Below, one piece after another: positions 7,281 through 15,378 of a DNA stretch of 64,000 nt (its first letter is position 1; each line of letters opens with the position of its first letter). A program made the translations under genes and the position numbers. The notes beneath the pieces are model-generated. The model did not search any database, was not told the DNA's origin, and was given only the letters and a program-made list of their open reading frames with translations. The DNA comes from Myxococcaceae bacterium (GTDB lineage Bacteria > Myxococcota_A > Polyangia > Polyangiales > Ga0077539): positions 96,557 to 160,556 of the forward strand of contig SCUS01000031.1 of NCBI GenBank assembly GCA_004297725.1, written 5' to 3'.

Positions 7281-8078
7281 CTACGAGAAGGGCGGCTCGA
7301 AGCGCTCCGGCGCGGCGAGGTAGGCCTGGAAGGCGCGCATCGCGTGCGAGAGGTGCCAGCCGTCGACGTAGCGGTGGTCGATGCTCACCGAGAGCGGCAG
7401 CACGCGCCGCACCTCCACCCGCCCTTCGACCGCGACGGGCCGCTCGCCGATCTCGCCCACCAGCACCAGGATCGGGACGTCGTACATCCAGGTGAGGGGG
7501 GCGAAGCCCTGGGGGATGCCGAACATCCCGACGCTGGTGATCATGGCGCTGCCGAAGGGGCTGGGGTGCAGCCCGAGGGGAGCGAGGTCGAGCTGAAGGT
7601 CGTTGGCGGCGAAGGCCGTGAGCCGCACCGCGACCCGGAGGAGGGGCATCGGCAGAAGGTCCATCAGCCGCTTGCTCCTGGCGAACTCGGCGTCGCGCCC
7701 GGCCTTCATCTCGCTCGCCCGTCGGTCGAGCTCCGCCGCGATCGCCACCGCGGGCTTCGAGGGGACATCCACCACCTTCACCCCGGAGAGGTCGTGGCCA
7801 CCGTGCACCGCGGTGATGAAGAACACGTCGACGGTGGAGCGAGCGATCGCCTCGCCCCCCTGAAGCCTCACGTTGAGGTCAGGAACCTCCGTCAGCACAT
7901 GGCCCAGCGCCCGGCCGACGATGTGCGTGGGGGTGACGTGGTGGCCCGCGGCGCGCGCCCGCTCCTCGAAGCGCAGCAGCGCCGCCGCGTCGATCTCCAG
8001 GAGGCCGTAGATCTGCGGGTCGTGGGGGGCGCGCCAGAGGGCGTTGGCGACGCGTCTCCAGCCGGTGAGCCTGCTCAT
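7281..8078 (-). CDS. stand-alone 2-oxoacid dehydrogenase E2-type acyltransferase domain
   Basis: The product is 265 residues and corresponds to the catalytic domain of dihydrolipoamide acyltransferases (chloramphenicol acetyltransferase fold). The active-site motif D-H-R-Y-V-D-G lies at 234-240, with catalytic His235 and Asp239, and an N-terminal T-P-T-H-I-V-G-R-A-L segment matches the E2 core. There is no lipoyl domain, E1/E3-binding domain or neighbouring E1/E3 gene. It is therefore probably a free-standing acyltransferase of unknown acceptor rather than part of a dehydrogenase complex. It is divergent from the flavin oxidase (145 bp between starts). Confidence 0.8.
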   Translation of the reverse strand: MSRLTGWRRVANALWRAPHDPQIYGLLEIDAAALLRFEERARAAGHHVTPTHIVGRALGHVLTEVPDLNVRLQGGEAIARSTVDVFFITAVHGGHDLSGVKVVDVPSKPAVAIAAELDRRASEMKAGRDAEFARSKRLMDLLPMPLLRVAVRLTAFAANDLQLDLAPLGLHPSPFGSAMITSVGMFGIPQGFAPLTWMYDVPILVLVGEIGERPVAVEGRVEVRRVLPLSVSIDHRYVDGWHLSHAMRAFQAYLAAPERFEPPFS

Positions 8079-8223
8079 GGGAGGGCGATGTCAGCAGGGC
8101 GCGTGCCGCCGTATCGGGGGGGCCCGGTGGGGCGTCGGGGAGAACGTCTGGGTGGGGGTCGAAGTCCGCGGCCGATGCGGTTAATGATCGAGCCGGGAGA
8201 CGGCTCTCAGGAGGAAGACGACG

Positions 8224-9849
8224 ATGGCGCGCAGCCGCTTGATGGATTCGCTGGTTCGAACGATCCGCATCGCGACGTTCTGTGATCGGGAGGGGCTCCC
8301 CACGAGGGAGGGCGTGGAGGCGGCCGTCGACCGCGACCGGCGAGCGCACCTCGGGCGGCGCGAGCTGCTGCTCGGGTCGGTGGGCGCGGCGGCGGCGCTC
8401 GGGGCGCAGGGCTGCGCGCCGGGAGAGGGCGTCGGCCAGGCCTTCGGCAGCGTGCGCGCCACGAGGGGCAACGTCGCCGTAGTGGGCGCCGGGGTCGCGG
8501 GCCTCGGCTGCGCGAGAGAGCTCGAGCGCTCGGGCGTCACGGTCTCCCTCTACGAGTCCTCCGACCGGGTGGGCGGGCGCATCTGGTCCATGTCCGACCG
8601 CTTCCCGGGGCAGGTGATCGAGCGCGGCGGAGAGCTCATCGACACGGCCCACCAGACGATGCGGGGCTGGGCGAGGGAGTTCAACCTGGAGCTCGAGAGC
8701 CTCGCGGGTCTCCCCGGCGAGGTCTTCTACCACTTCGACGGAGCGCTCCACCCGGAGTCCGCGGTGGTCGACGAGTACCGGGCCTTCGTGCCCCGCATGC
8801 ACGACGACCTCCGCACCATCAGCGAGCCCACGGCCGACTCGTTCACCCCTGCGGAGGCCGCGCTCGATGGGATGTCCCTCGCGGAGTACCTCGACACCCG
8901 CGGCGCGGGCCCGCTCCTCCGTCAGGTCATCGATCAGACCTACGACATCGAGTACGGCATCCCCATCGAAGAGCAGAGCTGCCTGGCCTTTCTGAACTTC
9001 ATCCACGCCGACCGCCGCAGCCGCTTCGTGCCCTACGGCATCTTCAGCGACGAGCGCTTCCACGTCGTCTCCGGCAACGAGGGCATCGTGCGCGGGCTGC
9101 ACTCGACCCTCAGCCGCCCGGCGACGCTCGGTCACCGCCTGGTGCGCATCGCCCGCACCGCCGCGGGCCTCGTCGAGCTCACCTTCCGCGTCGGCTCGCG
9201 CACCGTGGTGAGCACCCACGACGCCGCCGTGATCACCGTTCCCTTCTCGGTGCTCCGCGGCGTCGAGCTGCACCCGAGCCTCTCGCTCCCCGCGTGGAAG
9301 ACGCGGTCCATCCAGGAGTTTCGCTACGGCACCAACACCAAGCTGATGGTGGGCTTCACGTCGCGCCCGTGGGCGGCGCAGGGCAACAACGGCGCGGCCT
9401 ACTCCGACCTCGCCAACCTCCAGAGCTGCTGGGAGACCAACCCCTCGCGGGCGAGCTCCACCGCGGGCGTCATCACCGACTACACCGGCGGCGCGCTCGG
9501 TGCGCGCATGGACCCGGCGCGCACCCAGGCCGAGGCCTCGCTCTTCCTCGCCGACTACGAGCGGCTCTTCCCCGGCGCCACGGCCGCCGCCCGCCGCGAC
9601 GCGCGCGGCAACGTCGTGGCCCACATGGAGGCGTGGCCGCGCAACCCCAACGCCCTCGGGAGCTACTCGGCGAACCACACCGGCTACTTCACCACCATCG
9701 CCGACAACGAGGCGAAGCCCGTGGGCAACCTCTTCTTCGCCGGCGAGCACACCAGCTCGTTCTACGAGTGGCAGGGCTTCATGGAGGGCGGCGCCCTCTC
9801 CGGGCTCCGCGCCGCGGGCGAGGTGCTCTCCGCGCTGCGGGGACGCTAG
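8224..9849 (+). CDS. flavin monoamine oxidase family protein with Tat-like signal
   Basis: The product is 541 residues. After a 40-residue charged N-terminal extension comes a twin-Arg signal (LGRRELLLGSVGAAAALGAQGC, Arg45-Arg46) that also contains a Cys, so the protein may be Tat-exported and possibly lipidated. The FAD-binding dinucleotide fold follows: G-A-G-V-A-G-L (88-94), Glu111 at the end of strand 2 and R-V-G-G-R-I (115-120). The C-terminus has N-L-F-F-A-G-E-H-T and the E-G-G-A-L-S-G-x-R-A-A motif of amine oxidases. It should oxidise an amine or amino acid with release of hydrogen peroxide outside the cytoplasm; the substrate is unknown. RBS AGGAGG is at 8209-8214. The stop is 4 nt from the convergent cytochrome gene. 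Confidence 0.85.
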   Translation: MARSRLMDSLVRTIRIATFCDREGLPTREGVEAAVDRDRRAHLGRRELLLGSVGAAAALGAQGCAPGEGVGQAFGSVRATRGNVAVVGAGVAGLGCARELERSGVTVSLYESSDRVGGRIWSMSDRFPGQVIERGGELIDTAHQTMRGWAREFNLELESLAGLPGEVFYHFDGALHPESAVVDEYRAFVPRMHDDLRTISEPTADSFTPAEAALDGMSLAEYLDTRGAGPLLRQVIDQTYDIEYGIPIEEQSCLAFLNFIHADRRSRFVPYGIFSDERFHVVSGNEGIVRGLHSTLSRPATLGHRLVRIARTAAGLVELTFRVGSRTVVSTHDAAVITVPFSVLRGVELHPSLSLPAWKTRSIQEFRYGTNTKLMVGFTSRPWAAQGNNGAAYSDLANLQSCWETNPSRASSTAGVITDYTGGALGARMDPARTQAEASLFLADYERLFPGATAAARRDARGNVVAHMEAWPRNPNALGSYSANHTGYFTTIADNEAKPVGNLFFAGEHTSSFYEWQGFMEGGALSGLRAAGEVLSALRGR

Positions 9850-9853
9850 GAGC

Positions 9854-10249
9854 TCACTCCACGCGAAGCGCGCCTACCGAGCGGAGGTAGGCGCGCAGCG
9901 CGGGCAGGTGCTCGGGCTGCAGGTCGGCCGGGGCCACCGCGGGGATCAACCCACCATCATCCGAGCCCGCGTGAAGCGCGGCCTCCAGGCGCTCGCCGGT
10001 GACGTCGCGGCCGTCGAGCGTGCCGCCCTCGGCGTCGGCGCTGTGACAGCCCGCGCAGGCGATGGCGAAGCGCTCTCGCCCGGCCTGCACCAGCTCGGCA
10101 GGGTCGTTGGCGGCGCGCCTGGGCCTCGCGGTCTCGTCGCCTCCCGAGGAGGTCGCCGCGCCCGAGGCCGCCACCGGCACCGGCGTCGGATCGCACGACG
10201 CCAGCGCGACCACCGCCATCACCATCAGCCAACACGCGCGGAGCATCAT
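9854..10249 (-). CDS. c-type cytochrome lipoprotein lacking the usual Met ligand
   Basis: The product is 131 residues. A lipoprotein signal (lipobox ALASC, Cys19) is followed by a polar linker and one heme-binding CAGCH (Cys65, Cys68, His69). The region that in class I cytochromes holds the axial Met reads G-G-L-I-P-A, and no Met occurs after residue 11. His93 or His114 could replace it, or the site may be open. A GTG at 10279 would add ten residues, but the ATG pair at 10244-10249 fits the signal peptide better. It converges with the flavin oxidase; a functional link is only suggested by position. Confidence 0.75.
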   Translation of the reverse strand: MMLRACWLMVMAVVALASCDPTPVPVAASGAATSSGGDETARPRRAANDPAELVQAGRERFAIACAGCHSADAEGGTLDGRDVTGERLEAALHAGSDDGGLIPAVAPADLQPEHLPALRAYLRSVGALRVE

Positions 10250-10300
10250 CACTGTCGGAGGGGGTATCGCGGATCGCACCGGGCGGTCAAAGACCGTGAC

Positions 10301-11548
10301 TCACCCACGGAGCTTCTGCCCGAGGGCGACCACGTCGGCGTGGCGGGGATCGAGCTTCGCGGCCTGCTCCAGGGCGCTGCGCGCGCTCGCGGTGCGCCCG
10401 GCCTTGAAGTACACGCGGGTGAGGCAGATATGCGCGGCGATCATGTCGGGCGCGAGGCGCGAGGCGCGCTTGGCGTACTCGGCGGCGCGGGCGAAGTCCT
10501 GCGCGGCCTCGCAGAGCGCCTGCGCGGCGTGGAGGGCGGCCTGGGCGTCGGCAGGGCGCAGGTCGGCGATCTTCGCCCACAGCTCGCCCGCGCTGTCCCA
10601 GCGCTGCACCTTCTCGGCGTTGCGCGCGGCGTTGGCGAGGCGCTGCACCTCGTAGTCTTGCAGGGTCTCCTCCGCGCGGGTGAGGCGCGACCGCCAGCTC
10701 GCCTCGTCGGGCCTGAGGGTGATGGCGTGGCGCAGCAGCCGGACGATCTCCCCGTGGTCGTCGTTGCGGGCGGCCTTCTCGATGAGGGCCTCGAGGTCCT
10801 CCATGCTGCGCTGCGCCTCGCGGGAGCGGTTCTCCGCGCGGAGCCGGCCGAGGGATTCGAGCGCCATGCCCGAGGGCAGCGCCCCGTTTCCCGACGCGGG
10901 CGGCGGGAGCGACGGGGAGCGCGCGGGCGGCGGCTGCGACGGGCGGCGCGCGGACGAGGGGTGCGGGTCTGGCGTCGGGGGGACGACCGAGCGCGGCGGC
11001 GGGGGCGACTGCACCGCCGGGGAGACCGCCGGGGCGTGGCGCGCCATGACCGGCATCGGCGTGCGCACGTCGCGGGCGATCGCGGGCGGGGGGTTGGGCA
11101 CGTCGCGCCCCTGGACCGGCGAGGTGCGCACGTCGCGGCCGTACATGGGCGGCGGCGTCTTGGGGTTGGTGCGCTGGATCATGGGCATCGGGGTGCGGGT
11201 GTCGCGCACCACCTCGTCGACCCCGCGGAGGTCGGACGAGAGCGCGAGGCGCCGGTCGTATCGGGCCCGCCGGTCGGGCTCGCCGAGCACCGCGAAGGCC
11301 ATGTTGATCTCCCTCGCGATGGCCTCGATGTGCAGCGCGTAGCCGCCGAGGTCGCGCCCCTCGAAGCGCTCGCTGCTGAAGCGCTCGAGCTGGTCGAAGT
11401 AGGCCCCGCGCAGCGCGGCCCGGTCGCAGTCGCGCGCCACGCCCAGCACCTCGTAGTAGCTGCCCGAGAGGCGGTCGAACATCACCTGCAGCGCGTCGCG
11501 CTCCGCCGCGCTCAGGGCGCCGTTGCTCCTATGACTGGACTCGCTCAT
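10301..11548 (-). CDS. degenerate J-domain protein with TPR C-terminus
   Basis: The product is 415 residues. Residues about 30-105 align to a DnaJ domain (Y-Y-E-V-L-G-V at the start, then I-N-x-A-F-A-V-L-x-x-P-x-R-R-A-x-Y-D). The HPD tripeptide needed to stimulate Hsp70 is missing: the helix II end reads Q-L-E-R-F-S-S-E-R-F. A Pro/Arg/Val-rich low-complexity linker (about 115-240, with repeated RDVRT) leads to a TPR-like helical repeat region (about 245-415). It is probably a cytoplasmic scaffold rather than a working cochaperone. It lies downstream of the zinc-ribbon kinase on the same strand (69 bp apart). The ATG at 11548 was preferred to GTG 11581. Confidence 0.7.
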   Translation of the reverse strand: MSESSHRSNGALSAAERDALQVMFDRLSGSYYEVLGVARDCDRAALRGAYFDQLERFSSERFEGRDLGGYALHIEAIAREINMAFAVLGEPDRRARYDRRLALSSDLRGVDEVVRDTRTPMPMIQRTNPKTPPPMYGRDVRTSPVQGRDVPNPPPAIARDVRTPMPVMARHAPAVSPAVQSPPPPRSVVPPTPDPHPSSARRPSQPPPARSPSLPPPASGNGALPSGMALESLGRLRAENRSREAQRSMEDLEALIEKAARNDDHGEIVRLLRHAITLRPDEASWRSRLTRAEETLQDYEVQRLANAARNAEKVQRWDSAGELWAKIADLRPADAQAALHAAQALCEAAQDFARAAEYAKRASRLAPDMIAAHICLTRVYFKAGRTASARSALEQAAKLDPRHADVVALGQKLRG

Positions 11549-11617
11549 CGGATTCCCAGAGGGTCGTTCGGGTTGCCGCACATCACCATTCGCCGCTACG
11601 GCGCAGCATAGACCCCG

Positions 11618-13168
11618 TCAGCGCCGAGCACACGTGCTGCGGTCGAGTCGGCCCTGCGATCCTCCCGCGGCCCCGGCCCGCTGCAGCCGGGCGTTGAGCG
11701 CGCGCGCCTTCGCGCAGTCCCCCGCCCGTATGAGTCGTCGCATCTCCGCCGCCCCGAGCTCGTCCACCGCGTCCCTGAGCGGGTCTACCTCCGCGCCGGG
11801 GAGCACCGACGGCCGCCTCGCCCTCCACAGCGCCTCGATGGCCGGCTCGAGCTCGTGCGACCTCACCTTGCGAAGGCCCTCCTGCACCGCCGCCCTCGCC
11901 GCCGCCTGGGCCTCGCTCGACGAGCGCGCCACCGGGTCTTCCACCGGCGCCGGGGTCGTCGTCGTGGACACCGGCGCCGCGGCCTGCGGGGCCGCGTCGG
12001 GGAGCGACGGCCCGTCCCCCGCGCTGCCCCGCAGGGCCAGGGTCACCAGCGCGAAGCCCCCGGCGAGCCCCAGCGCCGCGATGCCCAGCGCCCAGGGCAG
12101 CACCCGCCTCCGAGGGCGCACGGGGACGTAGGTCGAGTAGGCCCCGGGCGGCGCGGGCACCGTCGCGATGCTCACCGTGGCGATGGCCCCGACCGGAGCG
12201 CTCCCCGGGGGCTCCAGCTCCGTCTCCCCGCGAAGCTCCGAGAGGAAGGCCCTCGCCGACGCCGTGCGCCGGGCCGAGTCCTTCTCCAGGGAGTGCGCGA
12301 TGGCGGCCTCGATGACCGGGGAGAGCGCCTCGCAGCCGGGCTGCCGCCGCAGCGGCGTGGGGGGCTGGTTGAGGTGCGCGTCGGTCCACTCGGCGAGCGT
12401 GCGGGCGGGCCACGGGAGGGTGCCGGCCAGCATCAGGTAGGTGAGCAGCCCGAGGGCGTAGACGTCCGCGCGGGCGTCGACGGGCTCTCCCCGAAGCTGC
12501 TCCGGGCACATGAAGGCCGGGGTGCCGAGCACGGTGCCGAAGCTGGTGAGGGGCTTCTCGTTGGCGTGCGCGGGCGGCCGCCGGGCGATGCCGAAGTCCA
12601 CCACCTTGATGAGCGGCGTCGGGTCGCGCGGCGAGAGCAGCACGTTCTCGGGCTTCAGGTCGCGGTGCACGACGCCGTGCCGGTGCGCGGCCTCGAGGGC
12701 GCTGGCCATCTGCGCGGTCAGGTCGAGCGCGAGCTCCGGGTCGATGCGCCCGCGCAGCACCCTCGACGCGAGGCTCTCTCCCGGGACGAACTCCATCACC
12801 GAGACGAAGCGCCCGTCCTCCTCGCCGTAGTCGAAGAGCCGGACGATGTTGGGGTGCTCCAGCGAGGCCAGCGTGGTGGCCTCCCGGCGAAACCGCTGGA
12901 CGATGTACTCGTCGTTGCCCCGCGACGCCGCGAGCACCTTGATGGCCACCCGGCGCACGCCCTCGCCCACCCGCTGCTCGCCCAGGTAGACGCGCCCCAT
13001 GCTCCCCTCGCCGAGCTTCAGCGTGACGCGGTAGCGGCCGAGGAGCACCGAGCCCAGCAGCGGGTCGCCGGCGTCGGACTCGTCGAAGCGCTGGCCGCAG
13101 CGCGCGCAGAAGCGGGCGTCGTCGGAGGGACGAGCGGTCGCGCAGCGGGGGCAGGGGGCGGAGGTCAC
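11618..13168 (-). CDS. transmembrane Ser/Thr protein kinase with N-terminal zinc ribbon
   Basis: The product is 516 residues from GTG 13168. Residues 6-24 hold two CxxC knuckles (CPRC and CARC), a small zinc ribbon. The Hanks-type kinase domain (about 46-315) has the G-E-G-S-M-G loop, Lys77, H-R-D-L-K-P-E-N (Asp170) and D-F-G (191-193), so it should be active. A single membrane helix lies at about 357-379 after a basic RPRRR stop-transfer. The roughly 137-residue C-terminal region outside has no sensor domain I recognise, only Ala-rich helices and two cysteines. The stop of the upstream barrel gene is 26 nt away, so the two are probably one transcript. No good RBS precedes the GTG. Confidence 0.85.
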   Translation of the reverse strand: MTSAPCPRCATARPSDDARFCARCGQRFDESDAGDPLLGSVLLGRYRVTLKLGEGSMGRVYLGEQRVGEGVRRVAIKVLAASRGNDEYIVQRFRREATTLASLEHPNIVRLFDYGEEDGRFVSVMEFVPGESLASRVLRGRIDPELALDLTAQMASALEAAHRHGVVHRDLKPENVLLSPRDPTPLIKVVDFGIARRPPAHANEKPLTSFGTVLGTPAFMCPEQLRGEPVDARADVYALGLLTYLMLAGTLPWPARTLAEWTDAHLNQPPTPLRRQPGCEALSPVIEAAIAHSLEKDSARRTASARAFLSELRGETELEPPGSAPVGAIATVSIATVPAPPGAYSTYVPVRPRRRVLPWALGIAALGLAGGFALVTLALRGSAGDGPSLPDAAPQAAAPVSTTTTPAPVEDPVARSSSEAQAAARAAVQEGLRKVRSHELEPAIEALWRARRPSVLPGAEVDPLRDAVDELGAAEMRRLIRAGDCAKARALNARLQRAGAAGGSQGRLDRSTCARR

Positions 13169-13194
13169 GGCGGGGGGAGGCGGAGCATAACCGA

Positions 13195-14004
13195 CTACCG
13201 CCACAGTCGGACGCCCGCGAGCGGGCCGCTGAGGTCGACGGCGTCGCCGCTCACCGTCGGGATCACCGACTCGTGCTGCCACCCGAGCTGCAGCTCCACC
13301 GGCCCCACGAGGTAGCCCACGGTGCCTCGCAGGCTGACCAGCGCGGACCTCCCCAGGACGCCGCCGGAGAGGTCGAAGGAGAGCACCCACGGGTCATCCG
13401 GGAAGACGTCGAGGCCGATGCCCGCCTCGCCGCCGAACTCGCTGCCTGCGTCGTCGATCCAGTGGAGCAGGCCCCCGAAGATGCGCACCCGCGCCTCGGC
13501 GCTGTCGGCGAGCGCCACGCCTCCGCGGTAGCGGCCGAGGCCGACCCAGAGCGTCCCCTCGCGGGTGGGCTCGGCGTAGGCGGTGTAACGGAGCTCGAAC
13601 TCCAGCCCCGCGCCGAGCACCCGCAGCGCCACGCCGCCGCGAGCGATGGACGACAGGGCGATGCCGCCGTCGAGGCTGGCCACCACCGCGACGCTGCGAG
13701 GGCTGCGCTGGAGGTCGACCTGCGGCGCGGCGTAGCCCTGGTAGCCCCAGGCGTAGGGGTAGGGCAGGAAGTACCGGGGGCGCAGCCAGCGGGAGCTTCC
13801 CCCGCCGGACGACGACGAGGGCGCCCGAGGGGAGTCGCCGGAGGGCTCGTGGCGCCTGCGGTCCCGGTCGGAGGAGCCGGTGTGCACCGCGTCCGAGGCG
13901 CGCCGCAGCCGCTGGGCCGAGGCCGTCGCGGGAGCGAGCAGCGCCAGCACCGAGAGCGCGCCGGAGAGCGTCCGGCGGAGGTCACAGAGCGTCCACGGGC
14001 TCAT
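13195..14004 (-). CDS. putative outer-membrane beta-barrel protein
   Basis: The product is 269 residues with a clear Sec signal peptide (ALSVLALLAPATASAQ, cleavage near residue 31). A Ser/Arg-rich disordered segment (32-70) is followed by about ten alternating amphipathic strands ending in an aromatic/Arg terminus (GVRLWR), the pattern of a small outer-membrane barrel. I do not recognise the family. It is the first gene of a probable unit with the kinase downstream (26-nt gap). A TAGTCT box lies 8 nt before the ATG. The gene is divergent from the yceI-like gene. Confidence 0.65.
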   Translation of the reverse strand: MSPWTLCDLRRTLSGALSVLALLAPATASAQRLRRASDAVHTGSSDRDRRRHEPSGDSPRAPSSSSGGGSSRWLRPRYFLPYPYAWGYQGYAAPQVDLQRSPRSVAVVASLDGGIALSSIARGGVALRVLGAGLEFELRYTAYAEPTREGTLWVGLGRYRGGVALADSAEARVRIFGGLLHWIDDAGSEFGGEAGIGLDVFPDDPWVLSFDLSGGVLGRSALVSLRGTVGYLVGPVELQLGWQHESVIPTVSGDAVDLSGPLAGVRLWR

Positions 14005-14012
14005 GGAGGCGG

Positions 14013-14018
14013 AGACTA
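14013..14018 (-). promoter_or_regulatory. TAGTCT -10-like box, 8 nt before ATG 14004
   Basis: This TAnnnT hexamer lies 8 nt before the start of the barrel gene with no Shine-Dalgarno between, consistent with an almost leaderless mRNA. No good -35 hexamer is visible upstream. Confidence 0.3.
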
Positions 14019-14057
14019 CGCGCGGCGGCGGATCCGGGCGACCCGCGCCCAGGGAAG

Positions 14058-14085
14058 GGTTGCGAGATCAGCAACCTTAGGTTGC
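14058..14085. promoter_or_regulatory. palindromic GGTTGC/GCAACC cluster between divergent genes
   Basis: GCAACCT (14071-14077) and AGGTTGC (14079-14085) form a perfect inverted repeat with a 1-nt centre. A further GGTTGC lies at 14058-14063, and a GCAAC follows near 14112. The 277-bp divergent region 14005-14281 holds nothing else I can read. It could be an operator for one or both flanking genes. Confidence 0.3.
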
Positions 14086-14281
14086 CAACGCGGGGGATGG
14101 TGCGCGGTTCAGCAACGGCTACAGTGGGTCTGTCCGTCGCGCCACCCCAGCGAAGGCCCACGCCGATCGCAGGCCCGACGACGGCGGCATGCGCGCACAC
14201 CGGTCGCCCTCCACGAGGGCGCTCCGCAGGGCGCGCCATGCCTTACGCAACCCACACGCATCCGCACGGAGTCATCGCACC

Positions 14282-14977
14282 ATGAACAGGCACCTCACGG
14301 CCCTCTCGATCCTTCTCGCCGCCTCGCTCGCCGCGCCGCTCGCCAGCGCGCAGAACGCCCCGCCCCCGCCCCCCGCGCAGCAGCCCGCCCGCGCTCCGCT
14401 CACGGGGGTTCAGCGCTTCGAGCTCCGCCCGTCGGGGATCTCCCGGGTGGCCTTCACCTCCGACGCGCCGATCGAGACCGTCGACGGGGTCTCCACGGCC
14501 ACCTCGGGCAACCTCTCCGTCGACCTCGCCAACCCGAGCCGGGGGCTCACCGGCACGGTGTCCATCCCGACCGCGTCGCTGCGCACGGGCAATGACATGC
14601 GCGACGAGCACCTCCGCGGGGCCAACTGGTTCGACGCCGAGCACAACCCGAACATCTCGTTTCAGCTCGTCACGACGACGCTCGCCGCGCCGCTCGCCCC
14701 CGGCCGGGCCGTCAGCGGTCGGGTCACCGGGCGCCTCACGCTCCACGGCGTCACCCGCGACGTCACCGTGCCCGTCACCGTCCGCCTCGTGCCGCTGACC
14801 GCGGAGCACGCCGACATGGCCCAGTTCGGCGTCAACGCGGACATGCTCCGGGTGCAGTCGGAGTTCAGCGTGCGCCTCTCGGACTACAACGTCTCGATCT
14901 TCCCTCCGCTCCGGCTGAAGGTCTCCAACACCATCCGGCTGCGCGTGGACCTCACGGCCTTCCGCCAGGCGTCCTGA
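14282..14977 (+). CDS. YceI-family periplasmic protein
   Basis: The product is 231 residues. A Sec signal peptide ends near ASAQN (residue 24) and is followed by a Pro/Ala-rich spacer. The YceI lipocalin-like barrel follows (about 42-228): F-E-L-R-P-S-G-I-S, a V-S-I-P-x-A-S-L-R-T-G-N segment, D-M-R-D-E-H-L-R-G-A-N-W-F-D and L-T-L-H-G-V-T-R-D-V. Family members bind long-chain isoprenoids or amides in the periplasm; the ligand here is not known. A weak RBS (CGGAGT) precedes the ATG. The gene is divergent from the barrel gene. Confidence 0.88.
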   Translation: MNRHLTALSILLAASLAAPLASAQNAPPPPPAQQPARAPLTGVQRFELRPSGISRVAFTSDAPIETVDGVSTATSGNLSVDLANPSRGLTGTVSIPTASLRTGNDMRDEHLRGANWFDAEHNPNISFQLVTTTLAAPLAPGRAVSGRVTGRLTLHGVTRDVTVPVTVRLVPLTAEHADMAQFGVNADMLRVQSEFSVRLSDYNVSIFPPLRLKVSNTIRLRVDLTAFRQAS

Positions 14978-15002
14978 TCAGCGCGCGAGGGGCGTCGAGG
15001 GC

Positions 15003-15290
15003 CTAAGGGCGCTTGAGCGCCTCGGTGAGGTAGACGCGGCAGACGGGGCAGCGAGGCTCTTCCCCGGCGAGGCCTCGCAGCGGCCCGGCGAGGCCCCCTG
15101 CGAAGAGCAGCAGGAAGGGCATCGCGATGACCCCGAAGCCCTTGAGCGCCATCAGCGCCACCGGGCACGAGAGCCAGAAGGTCACCTCCGCCGCGCGCCA
15201 CTTCCAGTGGGGGCGCACGGGCCGCACCCAGTCCTTGCAGCGAGGGCAGAGGCAGCGGTCTCGGGAGGGCGCCGGGGTGGTGGGCAGCAT
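15003..15290 (-). CDS. small membrane protein with two CxxC knuckles
   Basis: The product is about 95 residues from ATG 15290. A CLCPRC motif near the N-terminus and a CPVC motif near the C-terminus flank two hydrophobic segments (about 38-70), so the two knuckles could form one zinc site on the cytoplasmic face. The family is not recognised. A TTG start at 15341 would add 17 residues and run into the region before the divergent ATPase gene, so the ATG is preferred. No good RBS is visible. Confidence 0.5.
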   Translation of the reverse strand: MLPTTPAPSRDRCLCPRCKDWVRPVRPHWKWRAAEVTFWLSCPVALMALKGFGVIAMPFLLLFAGGLAGPLRGLAGEEPRCPVCRVYLTEALKRP

Positions 15291-15366
15291 CGGGCGGAGG
15301 TCTTGGCGCCGATGGATGGGCCACGCCCCGACGCCCGTCAAGGTGAGCCCCGCCCACCAGAGGCGG

Positions 15367-15372
15367 TACCAT
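15367..15372 (+). promoter_or_regulatory. TACCAT -10-like box, 6 nt before GTG 15379
   Basis: The TAnnnT hexamer ends 6 nt before the GTG start of the AAA ATPase gene and there is no Shine-Dalgarno. It supports the GTG over the in-frame ATG at 15316. Confidence 0.3.
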
Positions 15373-15378
15373 CGGGCC

